Origin: Kosakonia pseudosacchari
GTDB lineage: Bacteria; Pseudomonadota; Gammaproteobacteria; Enterobacterales; Enterobacteriaceae
Assembly (NCBI RefSeq): GCF_900184035.1
Contig: NZ_FXWP01000013.1
Location: 1-64,000, forward strand
Direction of reading: 5' to 3'
Length of the DNA stretch: 64,000 nucleotides
The position numbers were made by a program, and so were the translations under genes. Positions within the stretch are counted from its first letter, which is position 1. The number at the start of each line of letters is the position of its first letter. A model generated the notes under the pieces. It was given only the letters and a program-made list of their open reading frames with translations, made no database searches and was not told where the DNA came from. This document shows positions 7,346 to 20,114 of this stretch, piece by piece.

Positions 7346-8425
7346 ATGAAAACCATTACTCTTTATGATGTCGCCAGCCATGCGGGCGTCTCTTACCAGA
7401 CCGTTTCGCGCGTGATTAACGATGCGGCGCATGTCTCTCCACGGACGCGCGAGAAAGTGCTTGCTGCGATGGCGGAGCTGCATTACATCCCCAATCGCGG
7501 CGCTCAGCAACTGGCGGGTAAACGTACGAAAACGCTCGGTTTGTTGACAACCGATCTGGCGTTGCATGCGCCATCGCAAATCGCGTCGGCGGTAAAGTCC
7601 CGCGCCGGGCAGGCCGCCGCCAGCGTGATCATTTCTATGCTGGAGCAGCACGATGCAACCAGTTGTTCGGCTGCCTTACAGGAACTGCTGGCGCAGCGCG
7701 TTGAAGGCGTGTTGATCAACGTGCCGCTTGATGATGCGTTGGCGCAGCAACTCGCGGCACAGGCGACCCCCACGCCCGTGTTATTTCTGGATGTTAGTGA
7801 GACGGCCGCGGTGAACAGCCTGGTGTTTGATGCCATGCAAGGTGCGCGGCTTGGCGTAGAACATCTGCTGGCGCAGGGGCACCGTCAGATCGCGTTACTC
7901 GGCGGACCGCAGGCCTCGGTTTCCGCGCGTACCCGCTTTGCCGGCTGGCTGACGGCACTTCAGCAGGCTGGCCTTACGCCTTGTGCCAGCGCGCATGGTG
8001 ACTGGAGCGCGGCTTCCGGGTATGAAAAAGCGCACAGTTTGCTCGCGGGTTCGCAGTTACCCGACGCGGTGCTGGTGGCAAATGATCAAATGGCGCTTGG
8101 CGTTATCCGCGCCTGCGTCGAGAAAGGGATTGACGTGCCGGCACAGATCTCGGTGGTAGGTTATGACGATACCGCCGATAGCGCCTGGTTTTCCCCGTCG
8201 CTTACCACCATCCGCCAGACGTTTAAAGAGGCCGGAGAGCGAAGCGTCGACTGGCTACTCAACCCGTCAGCCCGGAGCGATGTCACAGGCCAAACGCGGT
8301 TGCCGGTGATGCTTATCGAGCGACACTCCACCGCGCCAGCCCGGCAACAGAAACTGAGTGGTGAAACCCTTGCCAGGCGCTTAAACGAACTGGCGCAGCA
8401 GGTCGCGATGCTGGATCGCCGTTAA
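7346..8425 (+). CDS. lacI: Lactose operon repressor LacI
   Basis: A 359-residue LacI-family repressor, one residue shorter than E. coli LacI. The headpiece starts MKTITLYDVASHAGVSYQTV; the recognition-helix residues Tyr17, Gln18 and Arg22 are those of E. coli, so operator specificity should match. The sugar-binding core (about 62-330) follows, and a C-terminal Leu heptad helix (LARRLNELAQQVAMLDRR) predicts tetramers. The ATG at 7346 lies after CCGGGAAG; the open frame upstream is chance. lacZ starts 105 bp downstream in the same direction. Confidence 0.95.
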   Translation: MKTITLYDVASHAGVSYQTVSRVINDAAHVSPRTREKVLAAMAELHYIPNRGAQQLAGKRTKTLGLLTTDLALHAPSQIASAVKSRAGQAAASVIISMLEQHDATSCSAALQELLAQRVEGVLINVPLDDALAQQLAAQATPTPVLFLDVSETAAVNSLVFDAMQGARLGVEHLLAQGHRQIALLGGPQASVSARTRFAGWLTALQQAGLTPCASAHGDWSAASGYEKAHSLLAGSQLPDAVLVANDQMALGVIRACVEKGIDVPAQISVVGYDDTADSAWFSPSLTTIRQTFKEAGERSVDWLLNPSARSDVTGQTRLPVMLIERHSTAPARQQKLSGETLARRLNELAQQVAMLDRR

Positions 8426-11605
<3,180 letters not shown>

Positions 11606-11665
11606 ACTTATCGGGCCTGATGCGGTGGGGCTGTCCTGCCGCACGGCCACTTCGGAGGTCAACTC

Positions 11666-12019
11666 ATGAAGTATGTTGATGGTTTTGTGGTTGCCGTACC
11701 GGCCGATCAAAAAGAGGCTTATCGCCAACTGGCGGCGAAGTCTGTCGTGCTGTTTAAAGAGTTTGGTGCCACGCGGGTTGTTGAATGCTGGGCGGACGAT
11801 GTGCCCGACGGCAATTTCACCGACTTTCGCATGGCCGTGAAAGCGGAAGACAACGAAGAGGTGGTATTCAGCTGGATTGAATACCCGTCAAAAGAGGTAC
11901 GCGACGCCGCGAATCAGAAAATCATGGCGGACCCGCGGATGCGCGAACTGGGGAACGAGATGCCCTTTGACGGCAAACGCATGATTTACGGGGGCTTCGT
12001 TCCCATTCTTGACGAATAA
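11666..12019 (+). CDS. ybaA: DUF1428 family protein YbaA
   Basis: A 117-residue cytosolic protein of the DUF1428 (dimeric alpha/beta barrel) family, nearly identical to E. coli YbaA from MKYVDGFVVAVP to the GGFVPILDE end. Its function is unknown. GGAGG lies 9 bases upstream of the ATG. It is the first backbone gene after the accessory block and is close behind lacZ (60 bp), so some read-through from the lac promoter is possible. Confidence 0.92.
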   Translation: MKYVDGFVVAVPADQKEAYRQLAAKSVVLFKEFGATRVVECWADDVPDGNFTDFRMAVKAEDNEEVVFSWIEYPSKEVRDAANQKIMADPRMRELGNEMPFDGKRMIYGGFVPILDE

Positions 12020-12027
12020 TTAGCCGC

Positions 12028-12576
12028 TCAGGACACTTTGGTAAACAGCGCCTTGCGTTCCAGCACGTCGCCATCGGTACGGAATACCCCCCCGCCGACA
12101 TAATGCAGGGTTTGCGGCCACTCCGGCAGGGGGTTAACCCGTGCGGCAACCACTTCAAAAATAAAGAAGTTATAGTTATCCACCATTGCGTCATCGTAGA
12201 GCCGGCACTCAAACTGCCCGAAACACTCTTTTATCGACGGCGCGCTGACCTTGTCGCTTTTTTCTGCCGTCAGGCCAAATTCCGCGAACTTGTCGACGTC
12301 ATCGCCGGTGCAGTTACCGATGCGTGAAACAGTATCGATCATGCTGGCTTCCGGCAGGTTAATCACACATTCACCGCTTTGGCGAATGCGCGCAAAACTG
12401 GCGTTTCCCGCTGAGATCATGCAGCCCACCAGCGACGGCGAAAACTCCAGAATCGTATGCCAGCCCAGGGTCATGATATTGTTTTTCCCTTGCCAGTGGC
12501 TGCTGAGCAGTACCACCGGGCCGGGTTCCAGCCAGTGCCGGACATCATGCAGCGGCCAGGATTGCTTTTTCATCAT
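12028..12576 (-). CDS. Flavin reductase-like domain protein
   Basis: A 182-residue protein with the FMN-binding split-barrel fold of flavin reductases (LSSHWQGKNNIMTLGWHTILEFSP, then NASFARIRQSGECVINLP). Members reduce or bind flavin, often for a partner oxygenase; the substrate here is unknown. GGAGGAAGC precedes a double ATG (MMKKQSW); either Met may be used, and I kept the first. It converges on ybaA with 8 bases between stops. Its start lies 40 bp from the pdeB stop, so it may be cotranscribed with pdeB. Confidence 0.85.
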   Translation of the reverse strand: MMKKQSWPLHDVRHWLEPGPVVLLSSHWQGKNNIMTLGWHTILEFSPSLVGCMISAGNASFARIRQSGECVINLPEASMIDTVSRIGNCTGDDVDKFAEFGLTAEKSDKVSAPSIKECFGQFECRLYDDAMVDNYNFFIFEVVAARVNPLPEWPQTLHYVGGGVFRTDGDVLERKALFTKVS

Positions 12577-12616
12577 GCTTCCTCCGCGTGTTAAACCACT
12601 TTTAACAGTAGCAAAA

Positions 12617-14176
12617 CTAGGCGGCGCGCAGGTTGTTTTCCGCCCACTGAATAAAAGCGTCAGGCGGCAGCGCTTTGCTGTAGAGCCAGCCCTGGCCGTA
12701 CTCCACGCCATACGTCTTTAGCCACTGAAGCTGGCCTTCGGTTTCAATGCCTTCAGCCACCATCGCCAGCCTGAGCGCTTTGGCCATATCGATGATGTGC
12801 GGCGTCACGGCTTTGTACTCCAGCGCATCGACAAACGATTTGTCGATTTTGATGATGTCGACATCCAGATTTTGCAGATAGCTCAGGCTGCAATAGCCGG
12901 TGCCAAAGTCATCAATGTAAATGGCGTGGCCGGCGGCGCGCAGCGCATTGATTGCCGGGCCGCTCACCGCCGGATCAGCGAAACCGCGTTCGGTGAGTTC
13001 AAGGGCGATTTGTGAAGGCGAGAGTTGCCACTGGGCGATCAGACGCGCCAGCAGATCCGGCAGGGTGGGGTCAAGCAGATCCGCCGGCTCAAGGTTAATC
13101 GAGATATGTTGATCCGGGTGTTGGTGCAGCCAGGATCCGAGAGTGGAAAATACGGTTTCAACCACCAGTTTGGTCAGCTGAGGCATCAGACCGCTGTGCA
13201 CCGCCAGCGGAATAAAAATATCTGGCGCAAGGTAGCTGCCATCTTTCTGCCGCCAGCGTGCCAGCGCCTCTGCGCCGACTATCTTGCCGTTATCAAGCTC
13301 AACAATTGGTTGAAAAAAAACGGTAATTTCACGTCCGTGAATGGCGTCCTGCAACTGCGCGCGTGGAGAATGCAAACGGCGCAGAAGCCTTAACATGACA
13401 AAAACGAGCAGCAGGCTGACCAGCAAACCGAGTGGCAACCACATCATCAATAACCGGTGCCAGTTTTTTTCCAGCGGCGCAATCGCCATCCAGGTGACAA
13501 TCGCCAGTCCCATATCGGCATCGCGCTGGATCCGGTAGACCTCGCCATCGGTAATGATGCGCGTTGGCCCTTGCTGGTTTATTTGCGCCAGGTTGGCCGC
13601 CGTCAGCCGGGGGCTTCCGGCAATGCGCTGGTGCGTTTTGGTATTGATCAGCGCGATATAAACGGGAGAGGTGCCATGCGACAAAATATCAATAAACGAT
13701 GTTGGATCGACCATCACCACATAATGCGCGCTGCCGATCGCGACCATATATTTCGCCAGACCCAGATCGTTGTGGCGAGTCAGCCAGGCGCGAAAGCCAT
13801 CAGAGGTGATCTTTCCGGGTTCGGGAAAGGGCAGGATGGGGCTGTCGGCTTGCAGGGATGAGCAGAGCGGTTGCAGCCCGTTGATGTATAGCGCTTCACG
13901 CACATAGCGCCACGAATAAGAAATACGCCGCATCGCCAACAAATGTTCGGGCGTACAGGGCGCGCCGTCGTAGGCATCCAGCTCACGCAGCGCGGCTTTA
14001 CTCTGGTTGATGACGCGTTGGGTACGCATTTCTGCCAGAGTGGAGTACATGTCCAGATCATTCATAAAGTTTTCTTCAGCCTGGCGGTGACTCATCCAGA
14101 TACTCAGGCTCACCGGCAGGAAAATGGCGAGCACCAGAGCAACTGTCGCAAGACTCATCAGTCGTCGGTTGGTCAT
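12617..14176 (-). CDS. pdeB: Cyclic di-GMP phosphodiesterase PdeB (CSS-EAL)
   Basis: Degrades c-di-GMP. The 519-residue protein has a transmembrane helix at about 8-27, a periplasmic CSS domain with Cys74 and Cys105 (LCSSLQ), which in this family form a redox-sensitive disulfide, a second helix at about 244-264, and a cytosolic EAL domain with the metal motif GAEALARW (303-305 EAL) and IDDFGTGYCSL. It matches E. coli YlaB. The ATG at 14176 follows AAGGA; a TTG two codons upstream is in frame but unlikely. Confidence 0.93.
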   Translation of the reverse strand: MTNRRLMSLATVALVLAIFLPVSLSIWMSHRQAEENFMNDLDMYSTLAEMRTQRVINQSKAALRELDAYDGAPCTPEHLLAMRRISYSWRYVREALYINGLQPLCSSLQADSPILPFPEPGKITSDGFRAWLTRHNDLGLAKYMVAIGSAHYVVMVDPTSFIDILSHGTSPVYIALINTKTHQRIAGSPRLTAANLAQINQQGPTRIITDGEVYRIQRDADMGLAIVTWMAIAPLEKNWHRLLMMWLPLGLLVSLLLVFVMLRLLRRLHSPRAQLQDAIHGREITVFFQPIVELDNGKIVGAEALARWRQKDGSYLAPDIFIPLAVHSGLMPQLTKLVVETVFSTLGSWLHQHPDQHISINLEPADLLDPTLPDLLARLIAQWQLSPSQIALELTERGFADPAVSGPAINALRAAGHAIYIDDFGTGYCSLSYLQNLDVDIIKIDKSFVDALEYKAVTPHIIDMAKALRLAMVAEGIETEGQLQWLKTYGVEYGQGWLYSKALPPDAFIQWAENNLRAA

Positions 14177-14275
14177 GATCAAAAATCCTTCTTTGATACT
14201 GATAAACGAGGAGTATCTTTTAGCCGCTGATGTTATAACACGCGGCAGCGATTGTTTTCTTTCAGGAAAGAAAGG

Positions 14276-14992
14276 ATGAAGAAAAAAGAGTTTGTGACCC
14301 AGGATTTGCTAAGCAAAATTTATCAAATCAGCGCGCCTGGCCCGCGCAAACTCCCACCTGAACGCCAACTGGCTCAGGAGTATGGCGTCTCGCGCTTTAC
14401 CATCCGACAGGCGCTGGAAAAACTCGCGAGTATTGGTGTGGTAAATATTGTGCAGGGTTCCGGCATCTGGATTAACGAGCAGGCGCGCAACAATCCGCTG
14501 GTTTATAACTCCATCACCGAAAAGCGTTTTGATCAGATTCGTTTCCGCATGATTAGCCTGCATAAAAAGCGCCCGGATCGCGATGAACAGCAAATATTTG
14601 GCCTCAACGAGGAGAGCTTTATCTGGCAGTTTTGCCGCCTGCGCTTTGTCGATGAACAAGCGGTACAGATCGAAATATCACGCATGCCGGTAGAAGGGTT
14701 TGCCGATCTCAACCAGCAGGTCATTGAGCGTTCTATCCAGCAGTATGTGCTGGGTAAAGGCTACCGGATTTCACATCTGCTAACCACGTACCGGGCGGTG
14801 AGCGTGAGTCGCGAACAGGCGGTGCTGCTGGGCTGTAAAAAGGGTAGCCCGGCCATGCACATCAGTAACCGCGGCATCATGGAAGGCGGGCAGGTGTATG
14901 AGATCAGCGACATTATTGATATCAACTACACCTGCACGTATGTCATTCCGCATAACCGCGAAAACCTCACCTTCCGCCAGGGTGGCGGCTGA
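14276..14992 (+). CDS. GntR/HutC family transcriptional regulator
   Basis: A 238-residue regulator with an N-terminal winged helix-turn-helix (about 5-70; PPERQLAQEYGVSRFTIRQALEKL) and a C-terminal UTRA ligand-binding domain (about 90-230; VQIEISRMPVEGFADLN). HutC-type proteins respond to small metabolites, often sugars or sugar phosphates. AGGA occurs about 12 bases upstream of the ATG. It ends two bases before the convergent enolase-family gene and is likely to regulate that gene and the PTS permease beyond it. Confidence 0.88.
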   Translation: MKKKEFVTQDLLSKIYQISAPGPRKLPPERQLAQEYGVSRFTIRQALEKLASIGVVNIVQGSGIWINEQARNNPLVYNSITEKRFDQIRFRMISLHKKRPDRDEQQIFGLNEESFIWQFCRLRFVDEQAVQIEISRMPVEGFADLNQQVIERSIQQYVLGKGYRISHLLTTYRAVSVSREQAVLLGCKKGSPAMHISNRGIMEGGQVYEISDIIDINYTCTYVIPHNRENLTFRQGGG

Positions 14993-14994
14993 CG

Positions 14995-16194
14995 TTACGG
15001 CGTGTGGATTGCGCCGTCGGCAAGGCGGCTTTGCGTCCATTCGTGCGGGCGATAGATCCCTGGGTGTGCCAGCGCTTGCTGTTCATCAAACTGCACGCCA
15101 ATACCTGGTTTTTCCGGCGCATAAATGAATCCATCTTTAACTTCCGGCGCGCCCGGGAAAACCGCGTCTGTGTTGGCGGTGCGGGGGATATACTCCTGAA
15201 TCGCCGCATTATGCAGATGAATATTGAGATGCGTATTCACCGCCACACCAATGGGCGTCATATCTCCCGGCCCGTGCCAGGCCAGTCGTACGCCGAATGC
15301 CTGGCACAGAATCGCCAGTTTTAATGCCGGTGTGATGCCGCCAATCTGCGAAATGTGGCAGCGGATAAAATCGATGCGGCGGTTCACAATCAACTCGTGC
15401 CACTCTGCCGGGTTATTAAATAGCTCGCCCATCGCCAGCGGCGCACTGCTGTGCTGGCGTACGTGATCCAGCCACGCGCTTTGCGTCGGCGGCAAAATAT
15501 CTTCAATGAAATAAGGCTGATAGGGTTCAAGCTGCTTCGCTAACTGCACCGCTTGCTGCGGGAATAAGCGTTCGTGAACATCGTGCAGGATCTGCAAGCG
15601 ATAACCATATTTTTCCCGCAACGCTTTAAACATCGCCACGGTATTGGCCATGTACTCCTGCTGATCAAAATAGGCGCCTGTGGTTGGATTTTCCGGCGTA
15701 TGCAGTTGCGCAGGCGTACCGCCGTAAAAACCGAGCTGGCAGCGAATATGCCGGTAGCCCTGAGCCGCCAGCTTGTCGACGGCGGTGAATAATGCTTCCA
15801 GCGTTTCGCCACTGGCGTGGCTGTAGGCGGCGATAGCATCACGTGATTTCCCGCCGAGCAACTGGTACAGCGGCATACCCGCTAGTTGACCCTTGATATC
15901 CCATAGCGCCATATCAACGCCTGAAATGGCGTTATTCATGATCGGGCCGTTACGCCAGTAGGCGTTGACGTTCATCATTTGCCAGAGATCTTCAATATGG
16001 TTGGCATCGCGGCCAATCAACAAGGGTTTCAGATATTCATCGACCAGCGTTTTTACCGCCAGCGGACGTTGCTGGAAGGTGGCGCAACCGTGCCCCGTGA
16101 TGCCTTTATCGGTTGTCACCCGCACTACCACCAGGTTGTGGCGGTCGGGTCGGGTAATAAAACATTCGATATTCTGGATAAGTGTGGGCGTCAC
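14995..16194 (-). CDS. Enolase-superfamily sugar acid dehydratase (RspA/ManD-like)
   Basis: A 399-residue member of the mandelate racemase/muconate lactonizing group, close to RspA and D-mannonate dehydratase. Metal ligands can be placed: Asp205 (LHDVHERL), Glu231 (FIEDIL) and Glu257 (MGELFN). The catalytic candidates are His207 and His307 (WHGPGDMTP). The family abstracts a proton next to a carboxylate and eliminates water from sugar acids; RspA-type proteins may have low or no activity. The start has GGAGCT 5 bases upstream. It faces the PTS gene across 274 bp and converges on the GntR gene. Confidence 0.85.
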   Translation of the reverse strand: MTPTLIQNIECFITRPDRHNLVVVRVTTDKGITGHGCATFQQRPLAVKTLVDEYLKPLLIGRDANHIEDLWQMMNVNAYWRNGPIMNNAISGVDMALWDIKGQLAGMPLYQLLGGKSRDAIAAYSHASGETLEALFTAVDKLAAQGYRHIRCQLGFYGGTPAQLHTPENPTTGAYFDQQEYMANTVAMFKALREKYGYRLQILHDVHERLFPQQAVQLAKQLEPYQPYFIEDILPPTQSAWLDHVRQHSSAPLAMGELFNNPAEWHELIVNRRIDFIRCHISQIGGITPALKLAILCQAFGVRLAWHGPGDMTPIGVAVNTHLNIHLHNAAIQEYIPRTANTDAVFPGAPEVKDGFIYAPEKPGIGVQFDEQQALAHPGIYRPHEWTQSRLADGAIHTP

Positions 16195-16239
16195 GGGAGC
16201 TCCTTTACAACGTGAGATAAGCGAGTGAGGGCTATTATC

Positions 16240-16259
16240 TTCGCCCTAATTTTGGCGAA
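16240..16259. promoter_or_regulatory. Inverted repeat in the dehydratase/PTS divergent region
   Basis: TTCGCC (16240-16245) and GGCGAA (16254-16259) flank an 8-bp A/T-rich centre, 46 bp upstream of the dehydratase start. It is a candidate operator for the nearby GntR-family protein, by position only. Confidence 0.4.
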
Positions 16260-16371
16260 AGGTAAACTGTTTTGTTGAATAAATTTTTTGGTCAGTTATT
16301 GCTTTCATTTTTAATTAAAAAACGAACCAATTTAAGGTTTGATGTGTTTTTATTGCTTGTTAAATGCTAAT

Positions 16372-16387
16372 TGTGACGCAATTCATA
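16372..16387 (+). promoter_or_regulatory. Probable CRP site upstream of the PTS gene
   Basis: TGTGA, six bases, then TCATA (consensus TGTGA-N6-TCACA, one mismatch), with A/T flanks AAT and TTT. The centre is about 90 bp upstream of the EIIBC start codon, as expected for a catabolite-controlled sugar permease. Confidence 0.6.
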
Positions 16388-16468
16388 TTTTATTGGTTTG
16401 TTTTAATATTTGGCTTTCTCTACCATTTGTGGCAATGATTAAAACGACAACATCCGGCAGGAGTTTTT

Positions 16469-17839
16469 ATGGGGACGCAAGAAGCCATCGGCAATATTAT
16501 TCGCCTGGTGGGCGGACGAGATAACATCAACAACGTCTGGCACTGCATGACACGCTTACGTTTTGACCTGATCGACGATGACAAAGTGGATCAGAACGAA
16601 ATTAAAAAACTGCCGGGCGTGCTGGGTGCACAACTGCAAAGTGACCAGTTCCAGATTGTCATTGGCCCAAAGGTGAATAGCTGGTACGAGCAACTGCTGG
16701 CGATGCTGGGCAACGCGCCAGAACAGGCGGCAGGGCAGGGGAAAGCGCGTAAAAGCCTGGTGTCGCTGTTTATGGATACGGTATCCGGCGTGTTTGGGCC
16801 GATTGTACCCGCCATCGCAGGCGCAGGGATGATCAAAGGGCTGCTGGCCGGGTTGATTGCGCTAAAAGTAGTGTCGGCGAAAAGCGATACGGTGATGGTT
16901 ATCGATCTTATTGCCAGCGGTGTTTTCTATTTCCTGCCGTTTTTCCTTGCGGTTTCGGCGGCAAAAATATTCAAGACCAATGAATATCTCGCAGCGGCGA
17001 TTGCCGCTTGCCTGATGTATCCGTCGCTGATTGAGGCGGCAAAAGCGCTGGCGGCACACCAGGATGGCGCGGTCAGCGCGTTCTGGCTGCTTAATGCTCT
17101 GCCGGTGTCGGTGTTTAACTATTCGGCCAGCGTCATCCCGGTTATCTTCTCGATCCTCGCGTTAAGTTACATTCATCGCTGGGTCGACAGCATTATGCCG
17201 GATGTGTTGAAAACGGTCTTTACCCCAACATTGACGCTGTTTCTCGGCGCGCTGGCGGCGCTGGTGGTGATTGGCCCGATTGGTATTTACCTGGGCAAAG
17301 CGCTGGCGTGGTTTATTGAAGGGCTGTTTGGTGTGTCGGCGAGTTTTGCCGGGCTGATTGTCGGCGCGATTCGCCCGGTGGCGATCCTCACCGGGATGCA
17401 CCATGCGATGACGCCGATTGCCTTACAGAACTTTAGCGAGCGCGGTTACGACATGCTGATGCCGATGATGTTTATGGCAAACATGGCGATTGCCGGGGCG
17501 ACGTTTGCTATCTGGCGGTTGAGTAAAAACCGCCAGGACAAAACCATTACGCTGTCGGCGGCCATCTCCGCGCTGTTGGGGATCACGGAACCGGCGCTGT
17601 TTGGCGTACTGACGCGCTACAAAAAAGCTTTTATCGCCGCCACCGTCGCAAGCTCACTGGCCTCTGCGTTCATCGCCTTCTTCGGCGTGCGGCTGTATGG
17701 CTATATTTTGTCGAGCATTTTCAGCTTGCCCGCTTACATCGGCCCCTACTTTATGTTTGCGGTTTCAGGTGTGATCATCGCGCTTGCCCTGTCGTTTGTG
17801 CTGACCACCTTACTGGTGGGCAAAGAGGCGCAAGAGTAA
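16469..17839 (+). CDS. PTS sugar permease EIIBC (glucose/beta-glucoside superfamily)
   Basis: A 456-residue phosphotransferase permease. The EIIB domain comes first, with the phosphorylated Cys26 in HCMTRLRF, then EIIC (about 90-450) with some ten membrane spans and the family motif GITEPALFGV near the substrate site. There is no EIIA domain, so it would depend on EIIA-Glc, as sucrose and MurNAc permeases do. The substrate cannot be assigned. CAGGAG precedes the ATG. Neighbours are an enolase-family dehydratase and a GntR regulator; no phospho-sugar hydrolase is linked. Confidence 0.88.
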   Translation: MGTQEAIGNIIRLVGGRDNINNVWHCMTRLRFDLIDDDKVDQNEIKKLPGVLGAQLQSDQFQIVIGPKVNSWYEQLLAMLGNAPEQAAGQGKARKSLVSLFMDTVSGVFGPIVPAIAGAGMIKGLLAGLIALKVVSAKSDTVMVIDLIASGVFYFLPFFLAVSAAKIFKTNEYLAAAIAACLMYPSLIEAAKALAAHQDGAVSAFWLLNALPVSVFNYSASVIPVIFSILALSYIHRWVDSIMPDVLKTVFTPTLTLFLGALAALVVIGPIGIYLGKALAWFIEGLFGVSASFAGLIVGAIRPVAILTGMHHAMTPIALQNFSERGYDMLMPMMFMANMAIAGATFAIWRLSKNRQDKTITLSAAISALLGITEPALFGVLTRYKKAFIAATVASSLASAFIAFFGVRLYGYILSSIFSLPAYIGPYFMFAVSGVIIALALSFVLTTLLVGKEAQE

Positions 17840-17841
17840 CC

Positions 17842-18513
17842 TTATCGTCGGTGCGCCAGGCGGCGCACCAGCCTGTCGCCCGCCATTTGTACCCCTTGCA
17901 CCAGCGCCACCAGAATCACCACCGTGCCGATCATGACCTGATCGTTAAAGCGCTGATAGCCGTAACGAATTGCCAGATCGCCAAGACCGCCGCCGCCAAT
18001 CACGCCGGCCATCGACGAGAAACCAATCAGCATAACGATGGTAAGCGTAATACTTGCCAGCAGCGTGGGTAACGCCTCCGGCAGCAGCGCTTTGGCAATC
18101 ACATGCCACAGATTGCCGCCCATCGAGAGAATGGCTTCAATACGCCCGTAATCCACTTCATCAAGCGCGTTTTCCGTTAACCGTGCGAAGAAGGGAAATG
18201 CGCCGATGGTAACGGGCACCACGGCAGCGGTGCTGCCAAGCGTGGTGCCAATTAGCGCGCGGGTAAAAGGGATCAGCGCAATCAGCAGCACAATAAAAGG
18301 CAGCGAGCGGCCAACGTTAATCACCGCACCCAGCAAGGCATTGAGTTTTGGCATTGGCGCCAGCCCGTTGCTGCGGGAGACAAATAACAACACACCGACC
18401 GGCAAACCAATCAGTACGGTGAAAAAGGCCGCCAGCCCAACCATATAAATCGTCTCCAGCGTGCCGTTAAGCAGCAGCGGCCAGAGATCTTCCCAGCTCA
18501 TGCGACCACGCAT
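17842..18513 (-). CDS. MetI-like ABC transporter permease
   Basis: A 223-residue inner membrane permease with five or six spans, close to the D-methionine permease MetI. The ABC-coupling EAA-like loop ([26 protein letters not shown]) is at about 130-155. Its start overlaps the ATPase gene by 16 bp (an in-frame ATG four codons later is possible). It is the last gene of a four-gene operon with an oxygenase, a MetQ-like binding protein and an ATPase. As the genome probably has the usual metNIQ elsewhere, this is likely a paralogue for another sulfur compound. Confidence 0.88.
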   Translation of the reverse strand: MRGRMSWEDLWPLLLNGTLETIYMVGLAAFFTVLIGLPVGVLLFVSRSNGLAPMPKLNALLGAVINVGRSLPFIVLLIALIPFTRALIGTTLGSTAAVVPVTIGAFPFFARLTENALDEVDYGRIEAILSMGGNLWHVIAKALLPEALPTLLASITLTIVMLIGFSSMAGVIGGGGLGDLAIRYGYQRFNDQVMIGTVVILVALVQGVQMAGDRLVRRLAHRR

Positions 18514-19289
18514 AACGGCCTCCCGTTAAAACCATGACGCGCCAAAAAGGCCTTTTCGGCTTTCGGATCGTGTAATAGCGCCTGGCGCAGTTTTGACCAC
18601 GGCGCGACCAGTAAATCAGCGATTTTTCCGCTCTCGATAAGCTCGCCGTTTTCCAGCAGCGCGGCGTGATCGCACAGGGTTTTCACCACTTCCAGCTCGT
18701 GAGTAATCAACACAATGGTGAGATTCAGTTTTTGATTGATATCTGCCAGCAGCTCAAGCACCGATGCGGTGGTTTGTGGATCTAACGCGCTGGTGGCTTC
18801 ATCGCACAGCAGCACGTCTGGCCTTGTCGCCAGTGCACGGGCGATACCGACGCGCTGTTTTTGCCCGCCGGAAAGCTGCGAGGGAAAAGCATTGGCTTTT
18901 TCACTCAAGCCAACCAGCCAGAGTAGCTCTTCAACCCGCGCCTGGCGCTGCGCTTTTGCGACACCGGCAATTTCCAGCGGCACGGCGATGTTGTCGGCCA
19001 CCGTGCGCGCATGCAGTAAATTGAAGTGCTGAAAAATCATGCCGGTGCGCAGGCGATGCTCGCGTAATGCCGCTTTGTCTAACTGTGTAATGTCGTCACC
19101 GTTGACAATAATGCGGCCCGCCGTGGGCCGCTCCAGCAAATTAAGGCAGCGAATCAGCGTGCTTTTGCCCGCGCCACTGCGCCCGAGGATGCCGTAAATC
19201 GCCCCCTTCGGTACGCTCAGCGAGACCTCTTTCAGCGCCGGTCGGCCTGTTCCGGCATAGGTTTTACTCAGCCCTTCAATCTCTATCAT
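18498..19289 (-). CDS. MetN-like ABC transporter ATPase lacking the NIL domain
   Basis: A 263-residue ATPase. Walker [10 protein letters not shown] is at 36-44; the LSGGQKQR signature and the Walker [13 protein letters not shown] are at about 142 and 165. It resembles MetN, but MetN is about 343 residues, with a C-terminal NIL (ACT-like) domain that binds methionine and shuts transport down. This protein ends soon after the ATPase core, so that feedback is missing. It overlaps the binding-protein gene by 4 bases and the permease gene by 16, indicating coupled translation. Confidence 0.88.
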   Translation of the reverse strand: MIEIEGLSKTYAGTGRPALKEVSLSVPKGAIYGILGRSGAGKSTLIRCLNLLERPTAGRIIVNGDDITQLDKAALREHRLRTGMIFQHFNLLHARTVADNIAVPLEIAGVAKAQRQARVEELLWLVGLSEKANAFPSQLSGGQKQRVGIARALATRPDVLLCDEATSALDPQTTASVLELLADINQKLNLTIVLITHELEVVKTLCDHAALLENGELIESGKIADLLVAPWSKLRQALLHDPKAEKAFLARHGFNGRPLCVVA

Positions 19290-20092
19290 GACTGCGGCGC
19301 GACCGGGATCACCGAGCCGTTATATTGCTTACGGATAAACTCCGCCACCTGCCGCGAGGTGAGATCTTTCGCCAGTTCTTTGATACGCGGATCGTTAGCC
19401 AACTGCGGATTGGTAACCAGAATATTGGCATACGGGTTGTGGCTTGCACTCTCCAGGCCGAGCGCATCTTTCGCGGGAGTTAACCCGGCTTCCAGCGCGT
19501 AGTTACCGTTAATCACCGCCAGATCGACATCATCCAGCGAGCGCGGGATCTGTGGTGATTCAATCTCAAGGATCTTCAGATGCTTTGGATTCTCGGCAAT
19601 ATCTTTCGGCGTTGCCAGCGTGGTTGCCGGGTCGGTGAACTTACTGTTCAGTTTTATTAATCCCTGCGCTTGCAGCAGGAACAGGGCGCGGCTCAGGTTG
19701 GTGGCGTTGTTCGGTACGGCTACGGTGGCGTTATTGGGTAGCGATTTGAAATCTTTATACTTGTGCGAGTAAATACCGAGAGGCTCGATATGTACCGTCG
19801 CGGCGACGGCAAAGGTTTTACCCAGCGCTTTTTCCTGATCTTTCAGGTAAGGAACATGCTGGAAATAGTTTGCGTCAATGTCACCGTTCGCCAGCAGTTC
19901 GTTGGCATTAGCCCCACTGGTTAGCTCAACGACTTGCAGATCCAGTTTTGGGTCGATCTTTTTGATGTAGTTAAGAATTTCTGCATGTGGTACCGGGTCG
20001 GCAGCAACGCGCAGGGCAGCCGCCTGAGCGGAGGACCAGGCCAGTGAAAGAGACAGTGCAACCCCTGCCAGAGTAAATGCGGCATGTTTCAT
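19286..20092 (-). CDS. MetQ/NlpA family periplasmic binding protein
   Basis: A 268-residue solute-binding protein. Residues 1-24 are a Sec signal peptide ([10 protein letters not shown]... [15 protein letters not shown]). MetQ is a lipoprotein, but no Cys lies at the cleavage site here, so the protein should be soluble in the periplasm. The family core is present: [30 protein letters not shown] and [14 protein letters not shown]. It probably binds methionine or another sulfur amino acid or its derivative. It follows the oxygenase gene by 22 bp and overlaps the ATPase gene by ATGA. Confidence 0.88.
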   Translation of the reverse strand: MKHAAFTLAGVALSLSLAWSSAQAAALRVAADPVPHAEILNYIKKIDPKLDLQVVELTSGANANELLANGDIDANYFQHVPYLKDQEKALGKTFAVAATVHIEPLGIYSHKYKDFKSLPNNATVAVPNNATNLSRALFLLQAQGLIKLNSKFTDPATTLATPKDIAENPKHLKILEIESPQIPRSLDDVDLAVINGNYALEAGLTPAKDALGLESASHNPYANILVTNPQLANDPRIKELAKDLTSRQVAEFIRKQYNGSVIPVAPQS

Positions 20093-20114
20093 GGTGTGTG
20101 TTCCTGTGTTGTTA

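Noticed and set aside
11606..11665. Hairpin-like GGGCC...GGCC between lacZ and ybaA
   Set aside because: Stem is interrupted and there is no T run, so a lac terminator cannot be claimed.
14252..14275. Longer GntR start eight codons upstream
   Set aside because: No ribosome site in front, and the winged-helix family normally begins near the chosen Met.
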